Made by a program: the position numbers and the translations under genes
The notes under the pieces: model-generated
What the model was told of the DNA's origin: nothing
Database searches by the model: none
The model's input: only the letters and a program-made list of their open reading frames with translations
Assembly: GCF_016526145.1 (NCBI RefSeq)
Contig: NZ_JADDUE010000001.1
Location: 310,001 to 374,000, forward strand
DNA: 64,000 nt
Direction: 5' to 3'
Source of the DNA: Saccharopolyspora galaxeae
GTDB taxonomy: Bacteria; Actinomycetota; Actinomycetes; Mycobacteriales; Pseudonocardiaceae
In this document: positions 49,346 to 58,622 of the stretch, one piece after another
Position numbering within the stretch: the stretch's first letter is position 1
How the letters are laid out: each line of letters opens with the position of its first letter

Positions 49346-50926
49346 TCAGAACACCACGTCCACGTCGTTGGCGATCAGTTCGTCCGTGGCGCGCTCGGCG
49401 AGCGCGGCGATGGTCATCGAGGGGTTGCACGCCGCGCTGTTGCCCGGCATCAGCGCGCCGTCCAGCACGTAGAGCCCGCGGTGGCCCTGGACGCGGCCGG
49501 CGAGGTCGCAGACCGTGCCCATCGAAGCCCCGCCCAGCGGGTGCCAGGTGTTGGGCACCAGCGAGGTCGTGTCGAGCCGCACGGCGCCGCGGCCCGCGAC
49601 TCGGGAAACCCGTTCGTCGATGTGCTCCGCCAGCTCGGCGTCGGGGTTGCCGGGCCACTGCAGCACCGCGTCGTCCTTGGCGGAGTCGTAGACGAACTCG
49701 CCGCGCCCCTGGCTCACGCCGTAGCCGACGAGCATCGTGGTGCGCAGGTCCGGCAGCGGCGGCAGCGAAGCCTGGATGACCGTGTTCGCCCGCGCGGGGT
49801 CGTCCCATTCCAAGCTGCCGTAGACGACCGGACCGCCTTGGGGCGCGCCGAAATCGTCCGCGAAGTTCGTCCAGGTGTAGATGCGGTCGCCGTTGGAGCC
49901 CCAGTTCGTGCCCAGGCCGTCCGGCATGTCCGGGATCTGGTCCTTCGCAGCCGAGCGCATCAGCAACCTGGTCGTCCCGGCCGTTCCGGCCGCCATCACC
50001 AGCGCCTTCGTCGTGATGATCTTCTTTTCCAGCACGGTTCCGTCGGTGTGGATCCGGTCGACGTGGACCTCCCAGCCGCCGTCTTTGCGCATAACCACGT
50101 CGGTGACGTTGTGCTGCGTCGCGACGGTGACCCGGCCGGTCGCTTCCGCCTCGGCGAGGTAGGTGACGTCGATCGAGTTCTTCCCGCCGTTGTTCACGCC
50201 GAACGCGCAGTCGCCGTTGGTGTAGGACGGCTTCATCTCGCCGCGCAGCTCGCGCAGCGCGTAGTCCCAGTCGATCGGCATCGGGATCTTCGAGAGCGGA
50301 TAGCCGGCCTGCTCGACGTTGCGGGCGAACACCCGCGAGGCCTTGTAGGTCTTGCTGTTGAGCAGTTCGTCCGGCGCGGTCTGCAGCCGCAGCATCTTGG
50401 CCACCCGCGGGTAGTGGATCCGGTCCATGCGGGCGTAATCGAGCTGTTCGGGGAAGTTGGCGTTGAACACCTCAGCGGTGGGCTGCAGAGTCATCCCCTG
50501 GTACACCAGGGAACCGCCACCGACGCCCGCGGCGCACATGATGTCCATCCCGTTGCCCGGCACCTGCTCCAGCAGCCCGGTGTAGGGCTTGAGCGGCAGC
50601 ACCGGAACCCCGAACAGCGACGGCGTCGAACCGAGCCAGGACATCCGCTCGTCCGGCGAGGTCGGGCGCGGGAACGTCTCCGCGTTCGGCCCGCTCGGCC
50701 AGCGGATCCCGCGCTCCAGCACCAGCACCGGCACCCCGGCCTGGGCGAAGCGCAGCGCTGTCACGCCGCCGCCGAAACCGGATCCGATGACCACGACGCG
50801 TTGCTCCTCGCGCGTCACCGGGATCCGGCGGGCGGGCCCGGCCAGCGCCGTCGGACCACCGACGACGGACAGCCCGGTGGCGGCCGCAGCGCCGGCGAGC
50901 ACGGAACGTCGGCTCAGTGCAGGCAT
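49346..50926 (-). CDS. Tat-exported GMC oxidoreductase, cholesterol-oxidase-like
   Basis: 526 residues. Twin-arginine signal (SRRSVLAGAAAATGLS), FAD-binding VIGSGFGGG, then VGGGSLVYQGM, and C-terminal TWHPLGGASMGTV and NSAACNPSMTIAALAE as in cholesterol oxidases (type I). Probably oxidises a 3-hydroxysteroid outside the cell to the 4-en-3-one; the substrate is inferred from family. ATG 50926 has GAGGAG 5 nt upstream. Divergent from a TetR gene. Confidence 0.88.
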   Translation of the reverse strand: MPALSRRSVLAGAAAATGLSVVGGPTALAGPARRIPVTREEQRVVVIGSGFGGGVTALRFAQAGVPVLVLERGIRWPSGPNAETFPRPTSPDERMSWLGSTPSLFGVPVLPLKPYTGLLEQVPGNGMDIMCAAGVGGGSLVYQGMTLQPTAEVFNANFPEQLDYARMDRIHYPRVAKMLRLQTAPDELLNSKTYKASRVFARNVEQAGYPLSKIPMPIDWDYALRELRGEMKPSYTNGDCAFGVNNGGKNSIDVTYLAEAEATGRVTVATQHNVTDVVMRKDGGWEVHVDRIHTDGTVLEKKIITTKALVMAAGTAGTTRLLMRSAAKDQIPDMPDGLGTNWGSNGDRIYTWTNFADDFGAPQGGPVVYGSLEWDDPARANTVIQASLPPLPDLRTTMLVGYGVSQGRGEFVYDSAKDDAVLQWPGNPDAELAEHIDERVSRVAGRGAVRLDTTSLVPNTWHPLGGASMGTVCDLAGRVQGHRGLYVLDGALMPGNSAACNPSMTIAALAERATDELIANDVDVVF

Positions 50927-51103
50927 AGTCGCTCCTCGCGCGGTGAGCCGGCCGCCGCACGCGAGGATCGGCGGGAGAACTCTGCTGACCCTGATCACTG
51001 CGGGACGCCGGCTGATCACTGTCGGGGCGGGAGTGTATGGAGCTGAACCGAGAGAAAGAACGGGTCGCTGATCTCACTACGCGCGAGTAACATCGGGCTT
51101 CGT

Positions 51104-51682
51104 GTGGCAACAGCGAGGTCGCCGGCTGTGAGGTCCCGGCGCACCGATGCCCGCCGCAACCGGCAGGCCATCCTGCGGGTCGCCGACGCGGCGTTCGCGC
51201 AGGGCACCGAGGTGGTTCCGCTCGCGGAGATCGCGCGCCGCGCCGGTCTCGGGCGGGCCACCGTCTACCGGCACTTCCCCGACCGGCAAGCGCTCGGCGC
51301 GGCCGTCGCAGCGCAGCAGATCGGGATGTTGCGCAGGGTCGCCGACGCGGACGGCGAAGAGGTCGACTTCCGCTGCTTGATGCACCTGGTGCTGGCCGAC
51401 CAGATCGCGCGGCGCCCGCTGGTGCAGCTGTTCCGCGAGCTGTCCTCCCGTGATCAGCGCCGCTACGTCGACTCGCTGATCGGCGCGCTCACTCCGGCGT
51501 TCCGGCGGGCGCAGGCGGACGGTCAGATCCGCGCCGACCTCGAACCGGCCGATCTGGTGCTGGTCTTCGAAATGGTCGAAGCCGCGCTGACCTCGCCGTT
51601 CTCCGAGGCGGACCGGGGTGCGGCCGCCGAACGGCTGCTGCCCGCGATCCTCGACGGGCTCTGCGTCCGATCGGCCTCCTGA
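51104..51682 (+). CDS. TetR-family regulator
   Basis: 192 residues with an N-terminal helix-turn-helix (LAEIARRAGLGRATVYRHFPDR). TAACAT at 51088-51093 is a good -10 box 10 nt before the GTG at 51104, so the mRNA is likely leaderless. It may control the divergent oxidase-lipase pair across a 177-bp promoter region; an operator is not obvious. Confidence 0.87.
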   Translation: MATARSPAVRSRRTDARRNRQAILRVADAAFAQGTEVVPLAEIARRAGLGRATVYRHFPDRQALGAAVAAQQIGMLRRVADADGEEVDFRCLMHLVLADQIARRPLVQLFRELSSRDQRRYVDSLIGALTPAFRRAQADGQIRADLEPADLVLVFEMVEAALTSPFSEADRGAAAERLLPAILDGLCVRSAS

Positions 51683-51759
51683 CGGGCTCCGTCGAAAGGT
51701 GGCCGCCGAACGAGTGGCGGGGGTTCAGGGACCGGGGTCGCCGGGTCGAAGGTGGGGAC

Positions 51760-51945
51760 ATGCGGATCGCTGGGCGGGAGTACCTCGTGATCGTCGAACG
51801 GGACGATCAGGACGGTTTCAACGCGCGGGTGGCGGGACTGCCGGGAGTGGCGGCCGCGGCCGCCGCGTACGACGAGTGCGTCTCGCGGGTGCGTGCCGAG
51901 GTCGAGGAATACTTGGCCGGACTCGGCTTGCGCGGACCGGACTAG
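51760..51945 (+). CDS. HicB-like small protein, orphan
   Basis: 61 residues: REYLVIVERDDQDGFNARV and LPGV...A-x-x-Y-x-E-x-x-x-R-x-x-x-E-x-Y, the partial RNase H fold of HicB-type proteins. No C-terminal DNA-binding domain and no HicA toxin next to it, so not a toxin-antitoxin pair as it stands. Confidence 0.7.
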   Translation: MRIAGREYLVIVERDDQDGFNARVAGLPGVAAAAAAYDECVSRVRAEVEEYLAGLGLRGPD

Positions 51946-52016
51946 GCACCGCTCGGTACCGGCGGGACCGGTCAGGAACGCCGACGTTCGCGTAGAGGGA
52001 TCAACTGGGCCCCGAA

Positions 52017-52024
52017 CTGAGACC
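52017..52024 (-). promoter_or_regulatory. GGTCTCAG downstream of tRNA-Ser(GGA)
   Basis: On the minus strand GGTCTCAG lies 51 bp past the tRNA 3' end, as after the other tRNA-Ser genes. Confidence 0.35.
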
Positions 52025-52036
52025 CGCAACGAAAGA

Positions 52037-52065
52037 GGGCCGGGCACCTGTACTGTGCCCGGCCC
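52037..52065. terminator. Terminator after tRNA-Ser(GGA)
   Basis: GGGCCGGGCAC (52037-52047) pairs with 52055-52065; for the minus strand it is followed by CTCTTTC. Confidence 0.8.
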
Positions 52066-52075
52066 TTTCGACCTG

Positions 52076-52161
52076 CGGAGGATACGGGATTCGAACCCGT
52101 GAGGGCTGTTAACCCAACACGATTTCCAATCGTGCGCCTTAGGCCGCTCGGCCAATCCTCC
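52076..52161 (-). tRNA. tRNA-Ser(GGA)
   Basis: 86 nt, acceptor GGAGGAT/ATCCTCC, anticodon stem-loop ACGATTGGAAATCGT (GGA), class II variable arm. No CCA encoded. Confidence 0.95.
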
Positions 52162-52298
52162 GCACGGAAGTGTACGTGAGCGGTCGCGTCGTTCGGCGCA
52201 GGGGGCTCGGCGGCACCGGCGGAACGGATCGCAACCGGTCACGCGGCAAACGGGGCTCCTGCACGGCCGGCCGGTTCGCGACCGACCGGCCCGCCGGC

Positions 52299-52958
52299 TC
52301 AGGACTCGATGTTCAGGCAGGCCGACCTTCCACCGGCCTTGCCCGCCTCGCCGGGCCCGGTGGAGGTCTGCTGCGCCTCGTGCACGATGATCGACTTCGG
52401 GGCGCGTTCGGTGAAGCCGAACGGGACCTGCGTGGTCGCCTCGCCGGATCCTTGCGCGTCGGTGCCCAGGTCGAGCCAGATCTCGTTCTGCGGGTTGGCG
52501 AAGGCCGGGTCGGTCGACGGTTTCTGCGGCGAGGCCGCCGGGTCCTGCCGGTTCTGGAAGTGCGGCCCCGCCGCGTCGCCGGTCGGCCCGCACGGGTTGA
52601 CGTGCGCGTGCACCGCGTAACCGCGGTTCGGCTGGAAACCGTCCACCTTGAAGTTCACGGTCGTGGCTTCCGGCGAGCCGTGGACCTGCGTCTCGACGTG
52701 CGCGCCGACCGGAGCGGCCGCCGGGTCGTAGGTGAACGCGTTGCCCTGCCCGCCGGGTTCGGCCAGCGTCCCGCTGAACGAGCCGGACTGCGCGTGCGCG
52801 CCCGGGGTCTCGGGCTGCGGAGGCGGGGGAGTGCCGGGGCCCGGCGGCTGCTGCGAAGGCTGCCCGGGCGGGGTGCAGGCGGTCAGGGCGAGCGCGACGG
52901 CGGCGCCGCCGGTCACCAGCAGGCGGCGGCCGAGGCGCGATGAGATCCGCGGAGTCAT
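52299..52958 (-). CDS. sodC: Cu(/Zn) superoxide dismutase-like lipoprotein
   Basis: 219 residues: lipobox LTAC (about 30), a Pro/Gln linker, then a SodC domain with copper ligands in VHAHVN (two His), GPHF and IVHE, and a Cys pair (NPC...SAC) for the disulfide. Two of the three zinc histidines are missing; only the Asp in LDLGTD is kept. Mycobacterium SodC also lacks zinc, so activity with copper only is plausible. ATG 52958 has no clear SD. Confidence 0.85.
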   Translation of the reverse strand: MTPRISSRLGRRLLVTGGAAVALALTACTPPGQPSQQPPGPGTPPPPQPETPGAHAQSGSFSGTLAEPGGQGNAFTYDPAAAPVGAHVETQVHGSPEATTVNFKVDGFQPNRGYAVHAHVNPCGPTGDAAGPHFQNRQDPAASPQKPSTDPAFANPQNEIWLDLGTDAQGSGEATTQVPFGFTERAPKSIIVHEAQQTSTGPGEAGKAGGRSACLNIES

Positions 52959-53051
52959 GGCGATGATGATGCCCGAAAACGACTTATCCGGCGATAACCG
53001 GCACGCTCGATGATCCGGACGGGTGGGGTTCGGATGCCGCGCGGCGGGGGT

Positions 53052-53057
53052 TACACT
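53052..53057 (+). promoter_or_regulatory. -10 box of the SRP RNA gene
   Basis: TACACT lies 5 nt before the first G of the RNA. Confidence 0.6.
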
Positions 53058-53061
53058 ATCT

Positions 53062-53153
53062 GCGGGACTCCGTGCGGCGTCCATCCTGTGAACTCCCCCA
53101 GGGCCGAGAGGCAGCAAGGGTAAGCGGGCTCTGGCGGGTGCACGGGGTCCCGC
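53062..53153 (+). ncRNA. ffs: Signal recognition particle RNA (4.5S type)
   Basis: About 92 nt. The 5' GCGGGACTCCGTGC and the 3' GCACGGGGTCCCGC form the long stem; the conserved SRP domain (GGCAGCAAGGG and its asymmetric loop, with a GAGA tetraloop) is clear. It binds Ffh. Here, as in many actinobacteria, it lies just upstream of dnaX. Confidence 0.93.
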
Positions 53154-53212
53154 CTACTTTCTCCCCGGCCGCGGCGGACCTCGCCCGGATCCGGATCGTC
53201 AGTGGCACCGCG

Positions 53213-53218
53213 TAGGGT
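53213..53218 (+). promoter_or_regulatory. -10 box of dnaX
   Basis: TAGGGT lies 7 nt before the GTG start, consistent with a leaderless mRNA. Confidence 0.5.
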
Positions 53219-53225
53219 CTCGACC

Positions 53226-55475
53226 GTGGCGCTCGCCCTTTACCGCAAGTACCGTCCGGCGACCTTCGCTGAGGTCGTCGGGCAGGAGCACGTCACCGAG
53301 CCGCTGCGGACCGCGCTGGGCGCGCAGCGGATCAACCACGCCTACCTGTTCTCCGGGCCGCGCGGCTGCGGCAAGACCTCCAGCGCCCGGATCCTGGCGC
53401 GCTCGCTGAACTGCGCGCAGGGCCCGACGCCGGACCCGTGCGGCGAGTGCGACTCGTGCGTGGCGCTGGCCCCGGAGGGCGGCGGCAGCGTCGACGTGAT
53501 CGAGCTCGACGCGGCCAGCCACGGCGGCGTCGACGACACCCGCGAGCTGCGGGACCGCGCGTTCTTCGCGCCCGCGCAGTCCCGTTACCGCATCTTCGTC
53601 ATCGACGAGGCCCACATGGTCACCACGCAGGGCTTCAACGCCCTGCTCAAGATCGTGGAGGAGCCGCCGGAGCACCTCATCTTCGTGTTCGCCACGACCG
53701 AACCGGACAAGGTGCTGACCACCATCCGCTCCCGAACGCACCACTACCCGTTCCGGCTGATGCCGCCCGGGGTGATGCGGGAGCTGCTGGAGACGATCTG
53801 CGGCGACGAGGGCGTGCGGGTCGAGCCCGCGGTGTATCCGCTGGTGATCCGGGCCGGTGGGGGTTCCGCGCGGGACACCCTCAGCGTGCTGGACCAGCTG
53901 CTGGCCGGGGCGGGCGACGAGGGCGTCACCTACGACCGCGCGGTCGCGCTGCTCGGCGTCACCGACGTGGCGCTGATCGACGACATGGTCGACGCGCTCG
54001 CGGCCGAGGACGGTGCGGCCGTTTACGGCACGGTGGACCGGCTGGTGGAGGCCGGGCACGATCCGCGGCGGTTCGCCTCCGACCTGCTGGACCGGCTGCG
54101 CGATCTGGTGCTGCTGCACGCGGTGCCGGACGCGGCGCAGCGGGGGCTGCTGGACACCGCGGGCGACGAGCTCACCAAGATGCAGAGCCAGGCCGAGCAG
54201 CTCGGCGCGGCCACGCTGTCCCGGTTCGCGGAGATCGTGCACACCGGGCTGCAGGACATGCGCGGTGCCACCGCGCCGCGGCTGCTGCTGGAGCTGCTCT
54301 GCGCGCGGATGATGCTGCCGACCGTGTCCGAGTCGGAAGGCGCGCTGCTGCAACGGATCGAGCAGGTCGAGCGGCGGATGACGCTGGGGCCGCCCGCGGA
54401 GGGCGCTGCCGCGGAGGATTCGCGGCGGGTTTACCAGCGGCCCAGCGAGCGGCAGGACAACGCGCAGGAAGCGGGTTCCGAGCAGGCCGGGAGCGGGCCG
54501 GAGAAGCAGGCCGCGCAAGCTGCTGCTCCGGCAGCGCCCGCGGGGACGCCGGATTCCGCGGGCAAGCGGCCGCAGGAGAGTTCGGTGCCCAGGGCGGCTC
54601 CGCCGCCGGAAGAGCCGGTGCACTCCGATCCGCCGGAGGCCGCGGTGGCTCAGCCGGAGCAGGCGCAGGCGAACCAGGCCCAGCCGACTCAGGACCAGCC
54701 GAGCCAGTCTCAGCCGAGCCAGCCCCAGTCGAGCGGGTTCGACGCGGTCAAGGTCCGCCAGGTGTGGACGGCGCTGCTGCAGGCCGTGGCCAAGCGCAAC
54801 CGGCCGACGCAGGCGTTGCTGCTCAACGCCATCGTGCAGGACTTCTCCGACGGCACGCTGGTGCTGTCGATGCCCACGTCCGGCCTGGTCAAGCAGTTCG
54901 CCCAGCAGCACCGGATCGAGTTCGTGCGGGACGCGATGCGCGAGGTGCTCGGTCCCGACGGCGAGTACGAGGTGCAGTGCGTGGAGGCCGGTGAAGCCGG
55001 TCAGCAGGCATCCGCGCAGCAGCGGCAGTCGCAGCAGCGACCGGCTCCGCAGCGGCAGCAGACCCAGCGTCCCGAGCAGCAGCGCCCCGAGCAGCAGCGT
55101 CCTGAGCAGCAGCGCAGCGGTGGTCAGCCGCCGAGCGAGGGCCAGAACGGCCGGCGCGGCCCGAACCCGGACCAGGGCAAGCAGGACCAGCGCGGCGGGA
55201 CCGCGCAGGCGAGCGGGCAGCGCAGCGGCGGACGCGCCAGGTCGTCCTCGGACGACATCCCGCCGCCGCCGGAACCGCCGCCGGACGACGAGCCCCCTCC
55301 GGAAGAGCCCGCACCGCCGCCTCCTCCGCAGCCGCCGGAAGAGGAGGACGAAGAATCCATGATCGCCGGCTCGTCGCCCGCCTCGGCGGCCGATGCCGCG
55401 CCGAAGCGGAACCGGGAGGCGGAAGCCGTCGAGCTGTTCACCGCCGAACTCGGCGCGCGCCGCATCGACGACTGA
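53226..55475 (+). CDS. dnaX: DNA polymerase III subunits gamma/tau
   Basis: 749 residues. YRKYRP start, Walker A GPRGCGKTSS (about 43-52), the zinc module C-x8-C-x2-C-x2-C (NCAQGPTPDPCGECDSC), Walker B VIDEAH, and sensor GGGSARD. After domain III (to about 390) there is a Gln/Pro/Ala-rich disordered stretch, then a tau-like domain (about 505-590), followed by a second low-complexity tail (QQR and PPPPE repeats) before AVELFTAELGA. Loads the clamp and joins the polymerases at the fork. GTG start without SD; leaderless. Confidence 0.94.
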   Translation: MALALYRKYRPATFAEVVGQEHVTEPLRTALGAQRINHAYLFSGPRGCGKTSSARILARSLNCAQGPTPDPCGECDSCVALAPEGGGSVDVIELDAASHGGVDDTRELRDRAFFAPAQSRYRIFVIDEAHMVTTQGFNALLKIVEEPPEHLIFVFATTEPDKVLTTIRSRTHHYPFRLMPPGVMRELLETICGDEGVRVEPAVYPLVIRAGGGSARDTLSVLDQLLAGAGDEGVTYDRAVALLGVTDVALIDDMVDALAAEDGAAVYGTVDRLVEAGHDPRRFASDLLDRLRDLVLLHAVPDAAQRGLLDTAGDELTKMQSQAEQLGAATLSRFAEIVHTGLQDMRGATAPRLLLELLCARMMLPTVSESEGALLQRIEQVERRMTLGPPAEGAAAEDSRRVYQRPSERQDNAQEAGSEQAGSGPEKQAAQAAAPAAPAGTPDSAGKRPQESSVPRAAPPPEEPVHSDPPEAAVAQPEQAQANQAQPTQDQPSQSQPSQPQSSGFDAVKVRQVWTALLQAVAKRNRPTQALLLNAIVQDFSDGTLVLSMPTSGLVKQFAQQHRIEFVRDAMREVLGPDGEYEVQCVEAGEAGQQASAQQRQSQQRPAPQRQQTQRPEQQRPEQQRPEQQRSGGQPPSEGQNGRRGPNPDQGKQDQRGGTAQASGQRSGGRARSSSDDIPPPPEPPPDDEPPPEEPAPPPPPQPPEEEDEESMIAGSSPASAADAAPKRNREAEAVELFTAELGARRIDD

Positions 55476-55487
55476 GGCCGCCGGGGC

Positions 55488-57299
55488 TCAGCCCAGGTGC
55501 CTGCGCAGGAACTCCATCGCCCGCGGGTAGGCGTCCAGCCGGTTGCCGCGCTTGGCGAGCCCGTGCCCTTCGTCGTCGTAGACGAGCAGATCGCACTCCA
55601 GTCCCTTGTCGCGCACCGCGGCCGCGACCTGCTCGGCTTCCGACAGCGGCACCCGCGGATCGTTCGCCCCGTGGATCACGAACAGCGGCGCCGAGATCTC
55701 GTCGACGTGCGTCAACGGTGAGGCCTCGCGCAGGAAGTCCGCGTCCGCGGCCAGCGAACCGTACTCGCGCTCCCGGTGCGCCCGCCGGTACGGCGAGGTG
55801 TTCTCCAGGAACGTCAGCAGCGAGGAGATCCCGACGATGTCCACTCCGGCGGCCCACCGCTGCGGCTGGAACGCCAGCCCGGCCAGCACCATGTACCCGC
55901 CGTAGGAACCGCCCCACAGCGCGGCCCGCGCCGGGTCCAGCCCGAGCGTGCCCAGCCAGTCGTGCACGGCGGCCAGGTCGCGCACCGAAACCAGCCGTTC
56001 CCGCGCGTCGTCGGCGCTGTACCAGCGCTTCCCGTAGCCGGTGGAGCCGCGCACGTTCGGCACCAGCACGGTGTGGCCCTGCGCGGCCAGCGCCTGCGCG
56101 ATCGGGCTGAACGTGCGCACCGACTGGCCTTCCGGCCCGCCGTGGATGATCAGCACCGAGGAACCGGTGGGCTCCGGCGGCGAGTAGGCGAAGCACGGCA
56201 CCCGCTCGTCGTCCGGTGTCGGCACCCGGTGCGCGGTGGGCGTGACCAGCCGTTCGCCCGCCAGCGGACCGGCCGATTCGGTCAGCTTGTGCACGGTGCC
56301 TTCGGCGATGTCGATCATCAGCACGTCGCCGGGCAGGTCCGGGGCGCTGAACGAGAGGACCGCCAGCCGCGAGTTCGGCGACCACACCGGCGACGGCAGC
56401 GGGAAGGTGCACCACCCGTCGGAGGGCAGCCGCAGCTGTTGGCGCAGCTCGCCGGTCGCGGCGTCGTGCAGGCTGAGCCGGGACGTCCCGTCGTCGTTGG
56501 TGTGCACCAGCAGCGTCCGACCGTCCGGCGAGAGCCAGCCGATCAGGTCGTGCTCGTCGGAGGTGACCAGCCACGTCAGCTTCCCGGTGCGCGGGTGGAT
56601 CCGGGCGACGCCGGTGTGGTCCCGGTCCGCGTTCGTGCTCACGACCAGGCCGGAGTCGTCGGGCATCCACCGCAGGTGGGTGCAGCGGGCGTGCCGGTCG
56701 GCACCGGTGACCGCGCGGACCTGGTCGCCTTCGGTGGCGGGCATGGTGTTGACCCGCACGATCTGGTCGGACATCGGCTTGTTGCCGGGCAGCGTCAAGG
56801 CCAGGTACTGGCTGTCCGGGGTGGCGACGACTTCCTGCACCATGCCGCCGCGGTCGTAGACGACCTGCTCCGCGCCGGTGAGCGCGCTGCGGATCACCAC
56901 GTCGAAGTCGACGCCGTTGCGGCGGTTGGTGGAGTACACGAGCCGGCCGGGCAGCACGTCGAGCAGCCGGTGCACGTACCGCGAGTCGCGCACCAGCGGC
57001 TGCAGTTCGCCGAGTTCGGCCGGCTTGGTGCGGCGCCGGTCCAGCCGCAGCAGCGACAGCTGGCCGCGTTCGTTGCCGCCGGTGTCGTGCTGGATCACCG
57101 CGGCCCGCTCACCGGGCAGGTAGCGGCCGCTGACGGCGCCGGAAAGGGCGGTGATCGGGACGTTCTTGCCGAGCGGGGACAGCTCGACGAGCTGGGTCGA
57201 GCCGGATTCGTCGGATCCGGCGAGCACCCGGCCCGCGTCGTCCACGTCGAACGCCCGCCAGCTCGTCAGTCCCAGCAACCTTGCCAAGTCCACCGCCAT
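55488..57299 (-). CDS. S9 (prolyl oligopeptidase) family peptidase
   Basis: 603 residues: an N-terminal beta-propeller (about 1-350) and a C-terminal alpha/beta hydrolase with nucleophile GGSYGGYM, Asp in GANDPRVP and His in DEGHGLAK. No signal peptide, so cytoplasmic. Probably an acylaminoacyl-peptidase or dipeptidyl-peptidase-like enzyme. ATG 57299 has AAGGTGAG upstream. Convergent with dnaX, 13 bp apart. Confidence 0.88.
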   Translation of the reverse strand: MAVDLARLLGLTSWRAFDVDDAGRVLAGSDESGSTQLVELSPLGKNVPITALSGAVSGRYLPGERAAVIQHDTGGNERGQLSLLRLDRRRTKPAELGELQPLVRDSRYVHRLLDVLPGRLVYSTNRRNGVDFDVVIRSALTGAEQVVYDRGGMVQEVVATPDSQYLALTLPGNKPMSDQIVRVNTMPATEGDQVRAVTGADRHARCTHLRWMPDDSGLVVSTNADRDHTGVARIHPRTGKLTWLVTSDEHDLIGWLSPDGRTLLVHTNDDGTSRLSLHDAATGELRQQLRLPSDGWCTFPLPSPVWSPNSRLAVLSFSAPDLPGDVLMIDIAEGTVHKLTESAGPLAGERLVTPTAHRVPTPDDERVPCFAYSPPEPTGSSVLIIHGGPEGQSVRTFSPIAQALAAQGHTVLVPNVRGSTGYGKRWYSADDARERLVSVRDLAAVHDWLGTLGLDPARAALWGGSYGGYMVLAGLAFQPQRWAAGVDIVGISSLLTFLENTSPYRRAHREREYGSLAADADFLREASPLTHVDEISAPLFVIHGANDPRVPLSEAEQVAAAVRDKGLECDLLVYDDEGHGLAKRGNRLDAYPRAMEFLRRHLG

Positions 57300-57571
57300 G
57301 CCGCTCACCTTGTCACGCACTATGCGTGCTGTGGCGCACCGGTTCCGCTGCTGATCGAAGTGCCGCGAATGCTGGGTTCGTCCGATGCGCCTGGAGCGGC
57401 CCGCCAGCGGCCGGGTGATCGCGGCGGCGGATCTGCGGGAGTGGTTGCGCGGCCTCCGCGCGGGTCACGACTACCCTTGCGGATGTGCCCGGCAAGGGCG
57501 CGCGCCCGCGTTGGGGTCGGCTCGACCGGCGGACCCAGCGGCGAGACGAGAACAGCTCTGGGAGGACCACA

Positions 57572-57916
57572 GTGCAACCGGGTGGCGAGCAGCCGAACAT
57601 GCAGCAGATCATGGAACAGGCGCAGCAGATGCAGCAGCAGCTGATGACCGCGCAGCAGGAACTCGCCGACGCGGAAGCCACCGGCACCGCGGGCGGCGGC
57701 CTGGTCTCGGCGGTGGTCAGCGGTACCGGCGAGCTCAAGTCGATGACCATCGACCCGAAGGCCGCCGACCCCGAGGACACCGAAACGCTCGCGGACCTGG
57801 TGGTCGCGGCGGTGCGGGACGCGAACAACGCCGCGCAGCAGCTGCAGGCGGACAAGATGGGGCCGGTCACCGGCGCGCTGGGCGGCCAGGGCGGGCTCGG
57901 CCTGCCCGGCATGTGA
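57572..57916 (+). CDS. ybaB: YbaB/EbfC nucleoid-associated protein
   Basis: 114 residues: [16 protein letters not shown], then [16 protein letters not shown] and a beta-rich core ([15 protein letters not shown]) typical of YbaB, with a Gly-rich C-terminus. The GTG at 57572 has GGAGG 6 nt upstream. A TACCCT -10 box at 57472-57477 gives a transcript from about 57484. It is in the usual operon with recR (12 bp apart). Confidence 0.9.
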   Translation: MQPGGEQPNMQQIMEQAQQMQQQLMTAQQELADAEATGTAGGGLVSAVVSGTGELKSMTIDPKAADPEDTETLADLVVAAVRDANNAAQQLQADKMGPVTGALGGQGGLGLPGM

Positions 57917-57928
57917 CGAGGGAGCGCG

Positions 57929-58525
57929 GTGTACGAGGGTCCGGTCCAGGACTTGATCGACGAGCTCGGCAGGCTGCCGGGCGTCGGTCCGAAAAGCGCG
58001 CAGCGCATCGCCTTCCACTTGCTCGCGGCGGAACCTGCGGACGTGACGCGGCTGGAGGAGGCCCTGCAGAAGGTCAAGGAGGGCGTGGTCTTCTGCGAGG
58101 TCTGCGGCAACGTCGCCGAGCAGGAGCGCTGCCGGATCTGCCAGGACGCCCGGCGTGATCCGACCTTGGTGTGCGTGGTGGAGGAACCCAAGGACGTGCT
58201 CGCGGTGGAACGCACCCGCGAGTTCAAGGGCCGCTACCACGTGCTGGGCGGCGCGCTGGACCCGTTGTCCGGGGTCGGCCCCGACCAGTTGCGGGTGCGC
58301 CAGCTGCTGGCCCGCATCGGGCAGGACGAGATCACCGAGGTGATCATCGCGACGGACCCGAACACCGAGGGGGAGGCCACGGCGACGTACCTGGTGCGGA
58401 TGCTGCGGGACTTCCCCGGGCTGAACGTGACGCGGCTGGCTTCCGGCCTGCCGATGGGCGGCGACCTGGAATTCGCCGACGAACTGACGCTCGGCCGCGC
58501 ACTGTCCGGCCGGCGTTCGATGTGA
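57929..58525 (+). CDS. recR: Recombination mediator protein RecR
   Basis: 198 residues: a helix-hairpin-helix ([19 protein letters not shown]), a C4 zinc finger ([16 protein letters not shown]), Toprim ([14 protein letters not shown]) and the Walker-like [18 protein letters not shown] end. Acts with RecF/RecO in gap repair. GAGGGAG stands 5 nt before the GTG. Confidence 0.95.
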   Translation: MYEGPVQDLIDELGRLPGVGPKSAQRIAFHLLAAEPADVTRLEEALQKVKEGVVFCEVCGNVAEQERCRICQDARRDPTLVCVVEEPKDVLAVERTREFKGRYHVLGGALDPLSGVGPDQLRVRQLLARIGQDEITEVIIATDPNTEGEATATYLVRMLRDFPGLNVTRLASGLPMGGDLEFADELTLGRALSGRRSM

Positions 58526-58622
58526 GGCTCGCGCGGACGGGCCATCGTGCGCGGTGGCCCGCCGTTCACCGGGCCGCAGCAGTGCGTTGGTTCTCGCTGA
58601 TCCGCGGCCGTGCGAAACCAGT

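Noticed and set aside
51760-51945. HicAB toxin-antitoxin system
   Set aside because: Only a HicB-like ORF is present; no HicA-like gene lies on either side.
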